DNA from: Chryseobacterium daecheongense
Lineage (GTDB): Bacteria; Bacteroidota; Bacteroidia; Flavobacteriales; Weeksellaceae
Direction of reading: 5' to 3'
NCBI GenBank assembly: GCA_027920525.1
Contig: CP115858.1
Span: forward strand, 1,426,001-1,490,000
Length of the DNA stretch: 64,000 nt
A model generated the notes under the pieces. The model did no database searches, was not told the DNA's origin, and saw only the letters and a list, made by a program, of their open reading frames with translations. The position numbers and the translations under genes are program-made. Shown piece by piece: positions 33,870 to 43,703 of this stretch. The stretch's first letter is position 1; each line of letters opens with the position of its first letter.

Positions 33870-35315
33870 ATGGCTTTTTCAAACCTGAAACTCATTGTAA
33901 GAAAAACCCGGCAGGATTTATTTAAAAGTAAACAAAACCTGCTCATTGCCATTACTGTTCTCCTGTTCTGCTTTATAAGCATTGGAATAGGGTTTACAAA
34001 ATACGGTGAAACTTATTCAAAGATAAAGGAATACCGTAAAGAAACCCGTGAAAACTGGGAGCACAGGCCTGACAAGCATCCGCACAGGATGGCCCACTAT
34101 GGTTATCTCGTTTTCAGAATCGGGCATCCGTTAAGTATTTTTGATAACGGATTGGACGATTACCTTGGAAATGTTATTTTCCTTGAAGCCCATAAACAAA
34201 ATACCGCTAACCTTTCGGAAGCCGGAAGTTCAGGGACTCTCGTACGTTTCGGAGCGTTCAGTGCAGCATTCATTCTGCAGGCAATAGTTCCTTTGATTAT
34301 TTTATTTCTCGGTTTCAGCGTGATTGTCCGTGAAAGAGAAGAGGCCACACTGAAAATCCTTACCGTTCAGGGAGCATCATCACGGGCTATTGTATGGGGA
34401 AAAATCCTTGGTCTCTGGCAGTTTTCTTTATTGTTTCTGATTCCTGTGATTGCCATCGTTTTAGTGGCCGGACTTATGGTTGAATCAAGCCATTTTACTG
34501 ATATTTTATCAAGAATACTGGTCCTTTTTCCGGCGTATATGATCTATTATTTTTTCTTCAGTACATTGACGGTTTTAATTTCGGCAAAAAGCAAAGCTTC
34601 GTCATCCGCTTTAATCAGTTTAATTGGCTCGTGGATAATTCTGTCGATTTTTTTACCTAAAGGAATTCAGTTTGCAGCGCAGAATCTCTATCCTACTCCA
34701 TCAAGAATTGCCTTTGAAACCCAGGTAGAAGAGGATGTTATGAAAGTAGGCGACAGCCACAACCCCAACGATCCGCATTTTAAAAACATTAAAGATTCGC
34801 TTCTGGCAAAATACAATGTGAAAACAACGGATGAACTTCCGGTTAATTACGGTGGAATTGTGATGAAAGAAGGAGAAAGAATCAGTGCAAAACTGTATGT
34901 TGATCATTTGAAAAGACTTCAGGATCAATACGATCGACAACAAAAACTGAATGAAATTTTCGGTTTCATCAATCCTGTGATGGCGATTAAAAATCTTTCA
35001 ATGACCGCTTCGGGAACAGATTATTTTGCGTACCGGCAATTTCAGAATCAGGCAGAGAAATACCGCTATACACTCGCCCAGCGAATGAATGATTTACAGA
35101 TTGAACACATCCGTAACACCCCACCCAAAAAAGGTGAAAAACAGGCAATGGTAAGTAAAAAAAACTGGCAGGAATTTCCTGATTTTCAGTATGAGTTTAC
35201 GTCAGTTAAAGAAAGTCTGGGTAACCAGATTCTTCCTCTGGTTGCTATTCTTTTCTGGTTCCTTGTCTGTGTTCTGATGATTGAATTAAGTGCAAAAAAT
35301 TTAAAATTAATCTAA
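33870..35315 (+). CDS. ABC-2 type permease, DUF3526-like (first)
   Basis: This 481-residue membrane protein has TM1 at about 22-42 (LLIAITVLLFCFISIGIGF), a periplasmic loop, four or five TM helices between 130 and 280, a large loop, and a final helix near 455-475. VIVREREEATLKILTVQGAS is the cytoplasmic coupling motif of ABC-2 permeases. The layout matches the DUF3526-type permeases that occur in pairs. Its stop overlaps the start of the second permease by one base (TAATG), so the two likely form a heterodimer. Confidence 0.8.
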   Translation: MAFSNLKLIVRKTRQDLFKSKQNLLIAITVLLFCFISIGIGFTKYGETYSKIKEYRKETRENWEHRPDKHPHRMAHYGYLVFRIGHPLSIFDNGLDDYLGNVIFLEAHKQNTANLSEAGSSGTLVRFGAFSAAFILQAIVPLIILFLGFSVIVREREEATLKILTVQGASSRAIVWGKILGLWQFSLLFLIPVIAIVLVAGLMVESSHFTDILSRILVLFPAYMIYYFFFSTLTVLISAKSKASSSALISLIGSWIILSIFLPKGIQFAAQNLYPTPSRIAFETQVEEDVMKVGDSHNPNDPHFKNIKDSLLAKYNVKTTDELPVNYGGIVMKEGERISAKLYVDHLKRLQDQYDRQQKLNEIFGFINPVMAIKNLSMTASGTDYFAYRQFQNQAEKYRYTLAQRMNDLQIEHIRNTPPKKGEKQAMVSKKNWQEFPDFQYEFTSVKESLGNQILPLVAILFWFLVCVLMIELSAKNLKLI

Positions 35316-36661
35316 TGAATCATTATTTATTTAAACAGTTTTACCGCAACAAAGCCTACATTATTTCTTTGTTGATTCTTCTTTTTGCCGGTTTATGCTC
35401 TCTGTACACCGGTAAAAAATTTCTGGACAGGAATGAAGAAATTATGGCTAAAAGTGCAACCTATCAAAAAAACAGCATCGCTAAAAATGTGGAATTACAC
35501 AGCGATAACATCGGTCTTTTACTCTATTATGTGAAATTTAATCTCGTGAATGAAATACCCAGACTGGCTGCTTTAAGTATCGGTATGAGAGATTTGAATC
35601 CTTCCATTCAGGGCGTTACAATACGAAACCTGGAAGAACAAAAAAACAATTCCGATTTTTTCAACCCTGCGAATGCAGCGGTTGGAAATTTCGATTTCTC
35701 TTTTGTGATGATATTTCTTTTTCCACTCGTGATTATTGCCTTGTGCTACAATATCATTTCCGAAGATCAGGAAAAAGGAACCTGGAAATTACTCTCAGTG
35801 CAAAGTCAAAATGTAAGAAAGCTGATTGATGCTAAGTTGCTGTTCCGTTTCCTGGCCGTAAGCTCGGTTTATGTTTTATTGTTAATTGCTGCCCTTTTTT
35901 ACATTAAAATTCCAGTAGACCTGGCCTTCGCTATTTTTGCTTTGTCCGGTTTTCTATATTTGGCTTTCTGGTTTGCCTTATGTAGATGGATTATTGGTTA
36001 TCAGAAGTCCTCTTCGTGGAATGCTTTAACCCTGGTGATTTTCTGGCTGAGCATGAATTTTGTAATTCCGATGACTGCAAATATGATGATACAGAAATTG
36101 ATTCCTGTAAAAGAAGGATTGCAGGCACAAATCGAACAACGGGAAGGTTATCACAATAAGTGGGATGAACCGAAAATTCCTACAATGCAAAAATTCTATA
36201 AAATCTATCCTCAGTTCAGCCAATACGAGATTGCGGAAAACAGCGACTTTTCTTACGCCTGGTATTACGCAATGCAGCACATGGCGGATGTGGAATCGGC
36301 AGCTTCTTCAAAGAAATATCATGAAAAAATGCATAGCAGAAACAATGCAGCCATTTACTTAGGGTATATTTTACCGAATATTCAAACACAATGGATTCAG
36401 AGCAATGTTGCCGGAACAGGAATGGAAAATCAGCTAAATTATGCAGAAAACCTGAAAAATTTCCACGAGAAACAAAGGCTGTATTTCTATCCTTATATTT
36501 TTGAAAATATAAACGGAAAAATGATCGACTGGAAAAAACAGACTGTAAAAATCTTTACGGATTCTGAGAAAATTAATCTTTTCAGCTTACTTCTTCCCTA
36601 TTTCATTTTAATTTTTTTATTGCTAATCCTTTCACAAAACAAATTCAGAAAGCTATGTTAA
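35315..36661 (+). CDS. ABC-2 type permease, DUF3526-like (second)
   Basis: This 448-residue protein has the same architecture as its neighbour: an N-terminal helix, a long periplasmic segment (about 45-125), five helices (about 130-260), a second soluble loop, and a C-terminal helix. IISEDQEKGTWKLLSVQSQN is the coupling motif. It overlaps the first permease by one base and the ATPase gene by seven bases. Export or membrane-complex maintenance is expected; the cargo is unknown. Confidence 0.8.
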   Translation: MNHYLFKQFYRNKAYIISLLILLFAGLCSLYTGKKFLDRNEEIMAKSATYQKNSIAKNVELHSDNIGLLLYYVKFNLVNEIPRLAALSIGMRDLNPSIQGVTIRNLEEQKNNSDFFNPANAAVGNFDFSFVMIFLFPLVIIALCYNIISEDQEKGTWKLLSVQSQNVRKLIDAKLLFRFLAVSSVYVLLLIAALFYIKIPVDLAFAIFALSGFLYLAFWFALCRWIIGYQKSSSWNALTLVIFWLSMNFVIPMTANMMIQKLIPVKEGLQAQIEQREGYHNKWDEPKIPTMQKFYKIYPQFSQYEIAENSDFSYAWYYAMQHMADVESAASSKKYHEKMHSRNNAAIYLGYILPNIQTQWIQSNVAGTGMENQLNYAENLKNFHEKQRLYFYPYIFENINGKMIDWKKQTVKIFTDSEKINLFSLLLPYFILIFLLLILSQNKFRKLC

Positions 36662-37350
36662 AAACCATCAAACTTCATAAAAAATACAACGATTTTACCG
36701 CTTTAAAATCTCTTGATCTTGAAATTCAGGAAGGGGAAATCTTTGCTCTTCTCGGACAGAACGGAGCCGGTAAAAGTACAACTATCAATATTCTTTTAGG
36801 CCTGATTAAAGCTACTTCCGGTGATGCCTTCATTAACAATATTTCAGTAAAAGATCATCCCGAAAAAATTAAAAAACACATGGCATACATTCCTGAAACT
36901 GTATTACTTTATCCGAATCTTACCGGAATTGAAAATCTTGATTTCTTTTCAAAAATTGCGGGATTTAATTATAATAAAGAAGAACTTTCTGGTCTTTTAC
37001 AACAAACCGGTTTACAGGAAACTGCTCATAATAAACCTTTAGGAAGTTATTCAAAAGGAATGCGGCAGAAAGTTGGAATTGCTATCGCTCTCGCTAAAGA
37101 TGCCAAAGTTCTGCTCCTTGATGAGCCGACCAGCGGACTCGACCCGATTGCCACCGCTGAATTTACAGAAATTGTAAGAATGCTAGGCTTAGAAGGACGA
37201 ACTGTTTTAATGGCCACCCATGATATTTTCAACGCGGTAAGTGTCGCTACGAATATCGGAATTATGAAACAGGGAGAACTGGTGCAAAATATTCCATCCA
37301 AAGCGTTTTCGGCCGAAGAACTGAAGGAACTGTATTTGAAGACAATCTAA
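36655..37350 (+). CDS. ABC transporter ATP-binding protein
   Basis: This 231-residue ATPase has Walker A GQNGAGKST near residue 34, the signature YSKGMRQKVGIA near 128, Walker B VLLLDEPTSGLD near 148 and the H-loop ATHD near 182. It pairs with the two upstream permeases, with a 7-base start overlap. With the receptor and the secreted peptide it makes a five-gene unit, whose natural reading is trafficking of a metal or metallophore. That joint role is inference. Confidence 0.92.
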   Translation: MLKTIKLHKKYNDFTALKSLDLEIQEGEIFALLGQNGAGKSTTINILLGLIKATSGDAFINNISVKDHPEKIKKHMAYIPETVLLYPNLTGIENLDFFSKIAGFNYNKEELSGLLQQTGLQETAHNKPLGSYSKGMRQKVGIAIALAKDAKVLLLDEPTSGLDPIATAEFTEIVRMLGLEGRTVLMATHDIFNAVSVATNIGIMKQGELVQNIPSKAFSAEELKELYLKTI

Positions 37351-37539
37351 TTATTTTAAATTTTAATTGAAATACATTATTGATATGTATTGTAACTTCT
37401 CTGTATTATCTTTTTTTACAAGAATCTTATGAATACTTGATCTCATAGTAGTAATAAGATGGAGAGACAGGAGCTCCTATCAACTTTACGGCCCTTATTT
37501 AATGGAAATAATTACAATGAATTACTTAAAAAAGTTTAA

Positions 37540-37547
37540 TATATTTG
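37540..37547 (+). promoter_or_regulatory. Candidate -7 box for the YaiO-like gene
   Basis: TATATTTG, 45 bases before the ATG at 37593. Its position makes a start upstream of about 37553 impossible for this transcript and so supports the chosen ATG. Confidence 0.4.
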
Positions 37548-37592
37548 TTAAAGATACAATTCGTCTTTATATTGATTAAGAATTTCACCTCA

Positions 37593-38828
37593 ATGAGAAT
37601 ATATTTTGGCTATTTAGTTCTTCTGATATTATTTCCGTTACAAATACATGCGCAGCAAAATCTGTCAGCCGACGAATTATTTGCAAAAGCAAGAACTGCT
37701 GCGTTTGAAAATAAGGATTATACCAACTCTATTGTATTGGCTAAACAAGCCCTGGAAAAAGCCCCCGATTATACCGATATTTCAATTTTTTTAGGAAGAG
37801 TTTATACGTGGAATAAGGATCCGGAGTCTGCAAGAACCGTTTTTGAGGCGCTTGGAAAAAAAAATATACAGGATGAAGATTACTTTATTGCCTATGCATC
37901 CTTAGAATATTGGAATGACCAGTATAGTAAGGCCAAAGAGATCCTCGACAAAGGGTTATCTTTTCATCCGCAATCTGAAGCGCTTTTACTTTTAAAAGCA
38001 AAAGTAAATTATGCAGACAAAGATTATATTGAATCCGAAAAGGCCATTAAATATATTCTAGCCATCGATCCGAAAAACACGGAAGCCAACAGCCTTGCCG
38101 TAAAAGTGAAGGAGTTTACTTCTAAAAACGCTATAAGCATTCTTTATAACTATTCCCATTTTGATAAGCAGTTTGATGACGACTGGCATGTTGTAGGGAT
38201 CAGCTATAAAAGGGTTACCCCTATTGGAGCCGTGATTATCAGAGGGAATTATGCCAACAAATTTGCTCAAGACGGTACCCAGATTGAGCTGGAAGCTTAT
38301 CCACGGTTATCAAAAACATTTTACTTGTATGTGGGAGGTGCCTATTCCAATGATGTCGGGCTTTTCCCGAAATACCGTACAGGGGTATCCCTTTATGCTA
38401 ATCTTCCTAAGAGTTACGAAGGAGAAATCGGATACAGACAGCTTTATTTCAGCAACAGCATCTGGATGTACACAGCATCTATCGGAAAATATTACAAGAA
38501 TTTCTGGTTTAATATAAGAACCTACATTACGCCGGATAACAAAAATATCTCGCATTCCTATACCGGAACAGTACGCTATTATACGAAAAGTGCTCAGGAT
38601 TATATTGGCTTTCAGATCGGCACGGGAATAAGCCCTGAAGAAAACCGAAATAACCTTCTTGAAAATGAAACTTTTAAGCTTAAAACTTTTAAAGTAGGTG
38701 CCGAATATAATTTTACAGTACAATCCAATATATTCTCTGTAGGAACCATGTATTACAACCAGGAATACCTTCCAAATACAAAAGGAAACCAGTTTGATAT
38801 TACTCTAGGCTACACAAGAAAATTTTAG
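37593..38828 (+). CDS. TPR plus YaiO-family outer-membrane beta-barrel protein
   Basis: The ATG at 37593 opens a signal peptide (MRIYFGYLVLLILFPLQIHA); the protein has 411 residues. TPR-like helices cover about residues 25-165 (SADELFAKARTAAFENKDY, PESARTVFEALGKK). The C-terminal 240 residues are a YaiO-type beta-barrel (ISILYNYSHFDKQFDDDWH, GNYANKFAQDGTQIELEAYP) ending in ITLGYTRKF with the C-terminal Phe. Such proteins accompany polysaccharide synthases as export or sensing partners. It is convergent with the GT2-LtaS operon, which fits that role. The link is inference from position. Confidence 0.8.
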   Translation: MRIYFGYLVLLILFPLQIHAQQNLSADELFAKARTAAFENKDYTNSIVLAKQALEKAPDYTDISIFLGRVYTWNKDPESARTVFEALGKKNIQDEDYFIAYASLEYWNDQYSKAKEILDKGLSFHPQSEALLLLKAKVNYADKDYIESEKAIKYILAIDPKNTEANSLAVKVKEFTSKNAISILYNYSHFDKQFDDDWHVVGISYKRVTPIGAVIIRGNYANKFAQDGTQIELEAYPRLSKTFYLYVGGAYSNDVGLFPKYRTGVSLYANLPKSYEGEIGYRQLYFSNSIWMYTASIGKYYKNFWFNIRTYITPDNKNISHSYTGTVRYYTKSAQDYIGFQIGTGISPEENRNNLLENETFKLKTFKVGAEYNFTVQSNIFSVGTMYYNQEYLPNTKGNQFDITLGYTRKF

Positions 38829-38834
38829 ACTGTT

Positions 38835-41800
38835 TTATTTATTTTTTTTCATAAAATGAATAACTACAGAATCAGGCATTAGTTTCTTCGTGGTATAAAA
38901 ACTTGAATTCATCCTTTTAAACTGGTTAAAACGCCCATTGATCATATTCAGGGCAGAAGCATCATTAGAAGGTTCTTCCTCTGAGTTTTCAAGGGTAAAC
39001 AACTCCCCGTCGTGAAGATAATATTGATCTGAAACAAAATCAGCCATCATATTTTTACTCTGCATCATAGGGATTCCCGCTTTTCCTGGTTGAAGATCCG
39101 GAGAAAAGCCCCGTCCTACCCATGTAACAGTAGATGGCGTTCGGAGTTTATAATTATTTCTGTAATAGGCTACAATAGAAGGAGCAACATCAAAGTGACT
39201 TGCCGTTTTGTGAAAACGTTTTGTTTCCTTCAGTAATGGTGAATAAATCAGTAACGGCACATGAAACCTGTCAATCTTAGACTCCAGTGTGATCTCCGGC
39301 ATACTATGATCTCCTGTAATAACAAAAATCGTACGTTGAAAATCCGGACGTTTACTGTAGTTTTCAAAGAAGTTTTTCAAAGCATCATCTGCATTAAGCA
39401 AAGCAACCAATTGGTTTTTAAAGCCCGCCGCCCATTTTTTCTGCTCCGGATTTAAAAGATTGGATTGCAACCTTTCGTTATAAAGTTTTTCATAATATTC
39501 TTTGTTATTAATGAGAAACGGATTATGGGTGGAAAGGGTAAGAAGCATTTTAAAATAAGGCCTTTGCTGTAATTTCTGGGTTTCCAGCATCTTTCTGAAA
39601 ACCGCCTGGTCTTCATATCCCCAACTGTCTCCATTGTTTGCCGGCAGTCTTTTGTAAGCCCCCCCATACGATCCAATGTCTACAATATGATCTACTTTAC
39701 TGTACTCGAGGAAGTTTCGGTATCCGTCAAACAATAAATTTCCGCCGTAGTGAAATCCTGTTTCAAATCCGTTGGCTTTCAGTATATTAAAAAGATTAAA
39801 ATTTTCCGGTGTTTTTTCAATTTCCAGAAATCCGTTTTTTCCGAAAGGAAGTGATCCTGTAAGCGAAGGTAAGGCTCCGAATGTTCTTCCTGCAGAGCTA
39901 AGGCAATTCTCCCAATACAAACTTTTATTAGACAAAGAATCCAGAAACGGCGTAAAGTTTCCGACATAACCTTTAGGAGAGGTGTATGCATGTCCAAAAC
40001 CTTCCATCACAATAAATACAAGATTCGGAACCTCATCGGATCTGTTGAAATAAGATCCCAAAAAATCGGGAGTATCCTCTTTTCTCCAGAAAGGAAATGA
40101 CTTGTCGAGCATTTCAGCATTGGCTGTAAAGCTTTCTTCCCCATTAATTATTTCTCCGATTTCCGGGTGATCGCTGATAAAATTCTCTTCATTGGAGATA
40201 AAGAAATAGTTCCATTTACTCTTTGAAGCTGTCTGGCCGAAGGTATTATTTGTCTGGTTTAATTCCTTTGACTGAAACATATTACTGGGAACGAAAAAAG
40301 CAATCAGGCCAAGGCTTAAAAAAGCGATTCCGATATATTTCGACTTCAAAGCAGATTTTACGGCCATCCATAATGGAATGATACATATCGCAATCAAAAC
40401 GATCAATAGCGCAATATTTTTTAAATTAAGCATTCCGCTTGCTCTTAAAATCTGTTTGATCTCATCTTTGTTGTAATAAAAAAGATCTGCCCCAAGCATA
40501 TTTTGGGTCTCAGAGAAATATAGGAACAGAATATACTGTACTACAGTCACCAATCCGAATAGGACAAGTGCTGATAAGTTGGCCCAATTCTCTTTTACGG
40601 AATTGATAATTAAATAAATAATTCCAAAGCCAAATATCAGTTTAAACGCAAACAAAATATTTTCAAAAAAAAGATTTCCTGCAATTGAAGAAGGATTCAG
40701 CCTTGGGAAAGAATATTTGTACCAAAGCCATTCTGCTGTGATCCCTACTAAAAATAAAAGCAGAAAAACGACTGATACCATTCCGAATTTTTTCAACCCA
40801 TTATTAAGAATCGCGGATATTCTTTCTTTTAAAGGTAAATTTTTGGTATTCTGATTAAACCCCTGTCTTGTCATCTCACCCCAGCCGTGGGATTTTTTAA
40901 AATAATCTATAAACCCCTTCACCCCGGCTTTCACCACGATGGGATGAAAATAAAACGGTTCTGAAAACGCAGTACCGATCAAGGTTAGAAAATCTTTCCT
41001 TTTGGTATAAACCTGATAGCTAACAAGATCCACCAAAATCCCATAAATAGAGTAAAGAAATCCCATCGATACGACCAGGGCAAACAAAATCACGAAAAAC
41101 GGCCAATTGATAATTCCTAATAAAAGGAAAATTACAAAGATTATATATCCAGAAAATTCAACCAAAGGACCCAGAAATTCAAAGAAAAACCAATAAGGAA
41201 GACTTACCATGCCCAGCTTTCCGTATTTTGGGTTAAACATCATTTTCCGATGTTTCCACAAAGTTTCGATGGTTCCCCGCATCCACCGGTTACGTTGTTT
41301 TTTCAGGATATCTTTGCTTTCAGGAACTTCCGTCCAGCAAAGTGGATCAGGAATTGTAAGAACTTCATAAGGCTCATTCTTTTCTTCCATATACTTTCTC
41401 ATACGGACTACCAACTCCATATCCTCTCCTACCGTAGTTTTATCATATCCACCGCATTCCAAAACTATTTTTCTGTCGAAAACTCCAAAGGCCCCGGATA
41501 TCAGGATTAATCCCGATGCCCGCGCCCATGCCATTCTTCCAAGAACAAAAGCACGGATATATTCCAACGCCTGGGTTTTACCGAGGAGCGTTTTTGGCAT
41601 ATTTACACTTACTACTTTTCCATCTTCAATAACGCAATTATTAGCGAGACGGATCACACCTCCGCAGGCAATAATTTTTTTATCGGTTTGTTCCAGAAAC
41701 GGTTTTGCCAGTTTTAAAATGGCATCTTGTTCCAGGATACAATCCACATCAATACACACCAGATAATTTCCTGAAGAAACATTAATTCCTACATTTAGGG

Positions 41801-42266
41801 CATCAGCTTTACCTCCGTTTTCTTTATCTACAACAATAAGCTTTTTAAAAGCCTGGTTTTTACTCTTATAGATGCCTTTTATTTTATTGGTTTCAATTGT
41901 ACCTTGTACAAAAAAAGACACTCTTTCAAGCTCATAAGCTTCGATCAGTTTCTGCATGGAATCGTCTTTACTTCCATCGTTAATGATGATAATTTCCAGG
42001 TTGTGATAATAGAGAGATAACAGGGACCTTACATTTTCTACAATGGTCATTCCCTCATTATAAGCGGGAGCGAGAAGGCTGAAGGTAGGCGAATTGGGAT
42101 TAGCGGCAATAATGCTGTAATCGGTAAATGTATTTTCTTTTTTATAACGTATTACAGCTCCTAACGCATATATTCCGACCCAGCCGTAAATAATAACTAC
42201 TGCCGTCCCATACAGCAGGAATAACCATATAACAACTTCATAGATAATGTGTGAGAATTCTAACAT
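38835..42266 (-). CDS. GT2 glycosyltransferase fused to an LtaS-like phosphotransferase
   Basis: This 1143-residue membrane protein has two catalytic parts. After one TM helix, a BcsA/PgaC-like GT2 domain spans about residues 55-330: PAYNEG, IINDGSKDDS, CIDVDC, TTVGEDMEL, and KKQRNRWMRG, the QxxRW motif of processive synthases. About ten TM helices follow. The C-terminal 400 residues are an alkaline phosphatase/LtaS-like domain: FIVMEGFG, SSAGRTFGALPSLTGSLP with the likely Thr nucleophile, and ITGDHSMP. It could build a polymer and decorate it with phosphoglycerol or phosphoethanolamine. It overlaps the HEAT gene by seven bases and is the last gene of the operon. Confidence 0.85.
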   Translation of the reverse strand: MLEFSHIIYEVVIWLFLLYGTAVVIIYGWVGIYALGAVIRYKKENTFTDYSIIAANPNSPTFSLLAPAYNEGMTIVENVRSLLSLYYHNLEIIIINDGSKDDSMQKLIEAYELERVSFFVQGTIETNKIKGIYKSKNQAFKKLIVVDKENGGKADALNVGINVSSGNYLVCIDVDCILEQDAILKLAKPFLEQTDKKIIACGGVIRLANNCVIEDGKVVSVNMPKTLLGKTQALEYIRAFVLGRMAWARASGLILISGAFGVFDRKIVLECGGYDKTTVGEDMELVVRMRKYMEEKNEPYEVLTIPDPLCWTEVPESKDILKKQRNRWMRGTIETLWKHRKMMFNPKYGKLGMVSLPYWFFFEFLGPLVEFSGYIIFVIFLLLGIINWPFFVILFALVVSMGFLYSIYGILVDLVSYQVYTKRKDFLTLIGTAFSEPFYFHPIVVKAGVKGFIDYFKKSHGWGEMTRQGFNQNTKNLPLKERISAILNNGLKKFGMVSVVFLLLFLVGITAEWLWYKYSFPRLNPSSIAGNLFFENILFAFKLIFGFGIIYLIINSVKENWANLSALVLFGLVTVVQYILFLYFSETQNMLGADLFYYNKDEIKQILRASGMLNLKNIALLIVLIAICIIPLWMAVKSALKSKYIGIAFLSLGLIAFFVPSNMFQSKELNQTNNTFGQTASKSKWNYFFISNEENFISDHPEIGEIINGEESFTANAEMLDKSFPFWRKEDTPDFLGSYFNRSDEVPNLVFIVMEGFGHAYTSPKGYVGNFTPFLDSLSNKSLYWENCLSSAGRTFGALPSLTGSLPFGKNGFLEIEKTPENFNLFNILKANGFETGFHYGGNLLFDGYRNFLEYSKVDHIVDIGSYGGAYKRLPANNGDSWGYEDQAVFRKMLETQKLQQRPYFKMLLTLSTHNPFLINNKEYYEKLYNERLQSNLLNPEQKKWAAGFKNQLVALLNADDALKNFFENYSKRPDFQRTIFVITGDHSMPEITLESKIDRFHVPLLIYSPLLKETKRFHKTASHFDVAPSIVAYYRNNYKLRTPSTVTWVGRGFSPDLQPGKAGIPMMQSKNMMADFVSDQYYLHDGELFTLENSEEEPSNDASALNMINGRFNQFKRMNSSFYTTKKLMPDSVVIHFMKKNK

Positions 42267-43327
42267 ACTTTTTCCTGGACTGCGTGTTTTATAATTTGAA
42301 TTAATTCTTCGGACGATGTTTCATCTTCCGAAAGTTCTGATAAGTATTCCTTATATCCCAATGCAGCAAGAGCTTCCGCTGCATACAACTTAATCCCTGT
42401 ATTGATATTTTCCAATAATTCTTTTTTGAGTAAGCCTATACAGGACTGATCCTTAGAAACTTTCATCACACGAAGAATTTCAAGCTGGACTTCATAAGGC
42501 TGGTCGGGATACACTTTTGTAAGGAACTGAATGGTTGAAGGATCTTCCAATGACAAAAGGGTATGCACGGCCTGTATTCTGACCTCAACTGATGAATGCT
42601 CCAGAAGATCGGCCACCATCGGATAAAAAGAAAGCAATTGAAATTTCCTTACCAATTTTAAAGTAAAAATGATAACAGAGCTATTTGAACTTCTAAGCCA
42701 GCCTTCAATAGCTTCTCCTGAGTTTTCAGGTATGCTGGTAATGGAGAGAAGCAGCCGGAGCTGTTGCCATTCTGAAATTATCCCCGAAGCGGTACTCAAA
42801 AAATCCAATCCTTCAAAACCTTTAAAGCTTACCATGGCATATTGCGCTTCCTGGTAGACCTGTGCGGAAGGATGGGATAAAAAAGAGGAAATTTTGGGAA
42901 GGTCCTCCTTTGCGTTCATGACCGTAAGTTCCTGTATCCCCCCGGCAATAAGATATGTTTTTTTCTGATCAAGCTTTTTAGCGGCTTCCTGCCGGAGATT
43001 GTATTCTTTAAAAAGGTTTTTAATTTTAATTTTTGCAGCCCCTGAAAATTTCTTTTCAGAATCTACCAGTTTTTGCAGGAATAGATTTCTAAATGAAGGA
43101 CTCCTGGAAAGAAGTACAAAATTCTGATCAAGAGCAACTTCTTCATCTTCATAAACAATAACTTCCGATATTTTTTGATTAATAACCTTCATCCACCCCG
43201 AGATTCTCACAGATTCTTTGTACCGAAAAAAACTGTAAACAAGAATCCCTGTAATCAATAACAATACGAGAGACAACATCCCAAGGAAGATAAGAAACAG
43301 AAAATGTACAGAAGTGGTTAGCAGCAT
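42260..43327 (-). CDS. Membrane-anchored HEAT-repeat protein
   Basis: This 355-residue protein has one N-terminal TM helix (about residues 5-30, FLFLIFLGMLSLVLLLITGI) and a cytoplasmic alpha-solenoid. HEAT-type helices are visible in SSVEVRIQAVHTLLSLEDPS, QPYEVQLEILRVMKVSKDQS, and NTGIKLYAAEALAALGYKEY. A scaffold role at the membrane is likely: it lies between the receiver (7-base gap) and the GT2-LtaS fusion (7-base overlap), and could pass the receiver's state to the synthase. That step is inference. Confidence 0.75.
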   Translation of the reverse strand: MLLTTSVHFLFLIFLGMLSLVLLLITGILVYSFFRYKESVRISGWMKVINQKISEVIVYEDEEVALDQNFVLLSRSPSFRNLFLQKLVDSEKKFSGAAKIKIKNLFKEYNLRQEAAKKLDQKKTYLIAGGIQELTVMNAKEDLPKISSFLSHPSAQVYQEAQYAMVSFKGFEGLDFLSTASGIISEWQQLRLLLSITSIPENSGEAIEGWLRSSNSSVIIFTLKLVRKFQLLSFYPMVADLLEHSSVEVRIQAVHTLLSLEDPSTIQFLTKVYPDQPYEVQLEILRVMKVSKDQSCIGLLKKELLENINTGIKLYAAEALAALGYKEYLSELSEDETSSEELIQIIKHAVQEKVC

Positions 43328-43334
43328 CGTTCTA

Positions 43335-43691
43335 TTATTTAGGGGTAAATCTTTTTATCCTCAACATCAATTCATTGGGACTGAACGGCTTTACAATAAA
43401 ATCAGAAGCTCCCAGATCAAAAGCGTTTAGTACCACCTCTTCCTGCCCCATACTGGATAGCATAATGACAGGAATCTCCTTTCCCATGGTTTGTATGGCA
43501 GAAAGTATTTCTATTCCTGAAGCAAAAGGCATCATGATATCGGTGATGGCAAGGTCTACATCTTTCTCTTTTAAGGTTTCGATGGCTTCTTTACCATTAC
43601 GGGTAAGGATTACTTCATGCCCTTCCTTTAATAATTTGTGTTCTATCGTTTTTAGAATCAGTTCATCGTCTTCAGCGATCAGAATCAACAT
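43335..43691 (-). CDS. Single-domain response regulator (receiver only)
   Basis: This 118-residue protein is a complete CheY-like receiver with no output domain. The acidic pair is EDD near residue 8, the phospho-acceptor Asp is in LAITDIMMP near 53, Ser in VIMLSS near 80, and Lys in FIVKPFS near 103. It is 12 bases downstream of a hybrid kinase that ends in an HPT domain, which would be its phosphodonor. Signalling must go through protein contact, plausibly with the HEAT protein encoded next. Confidence 0.88.
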   Translation of the reverse strand: MLILIAEDDELILKTIEHKLLKEGHEVILTRNGKEAIETLKEKDVDLAITDIMMPFASGIEILSAIQTMGKEIPVIMLSSMGQEEVVLNAFDLGASDFIVKPFSPNELMLRIKRFTPK

Positions 43692-43703
43692 AGTCTTTTG
43701 TTT

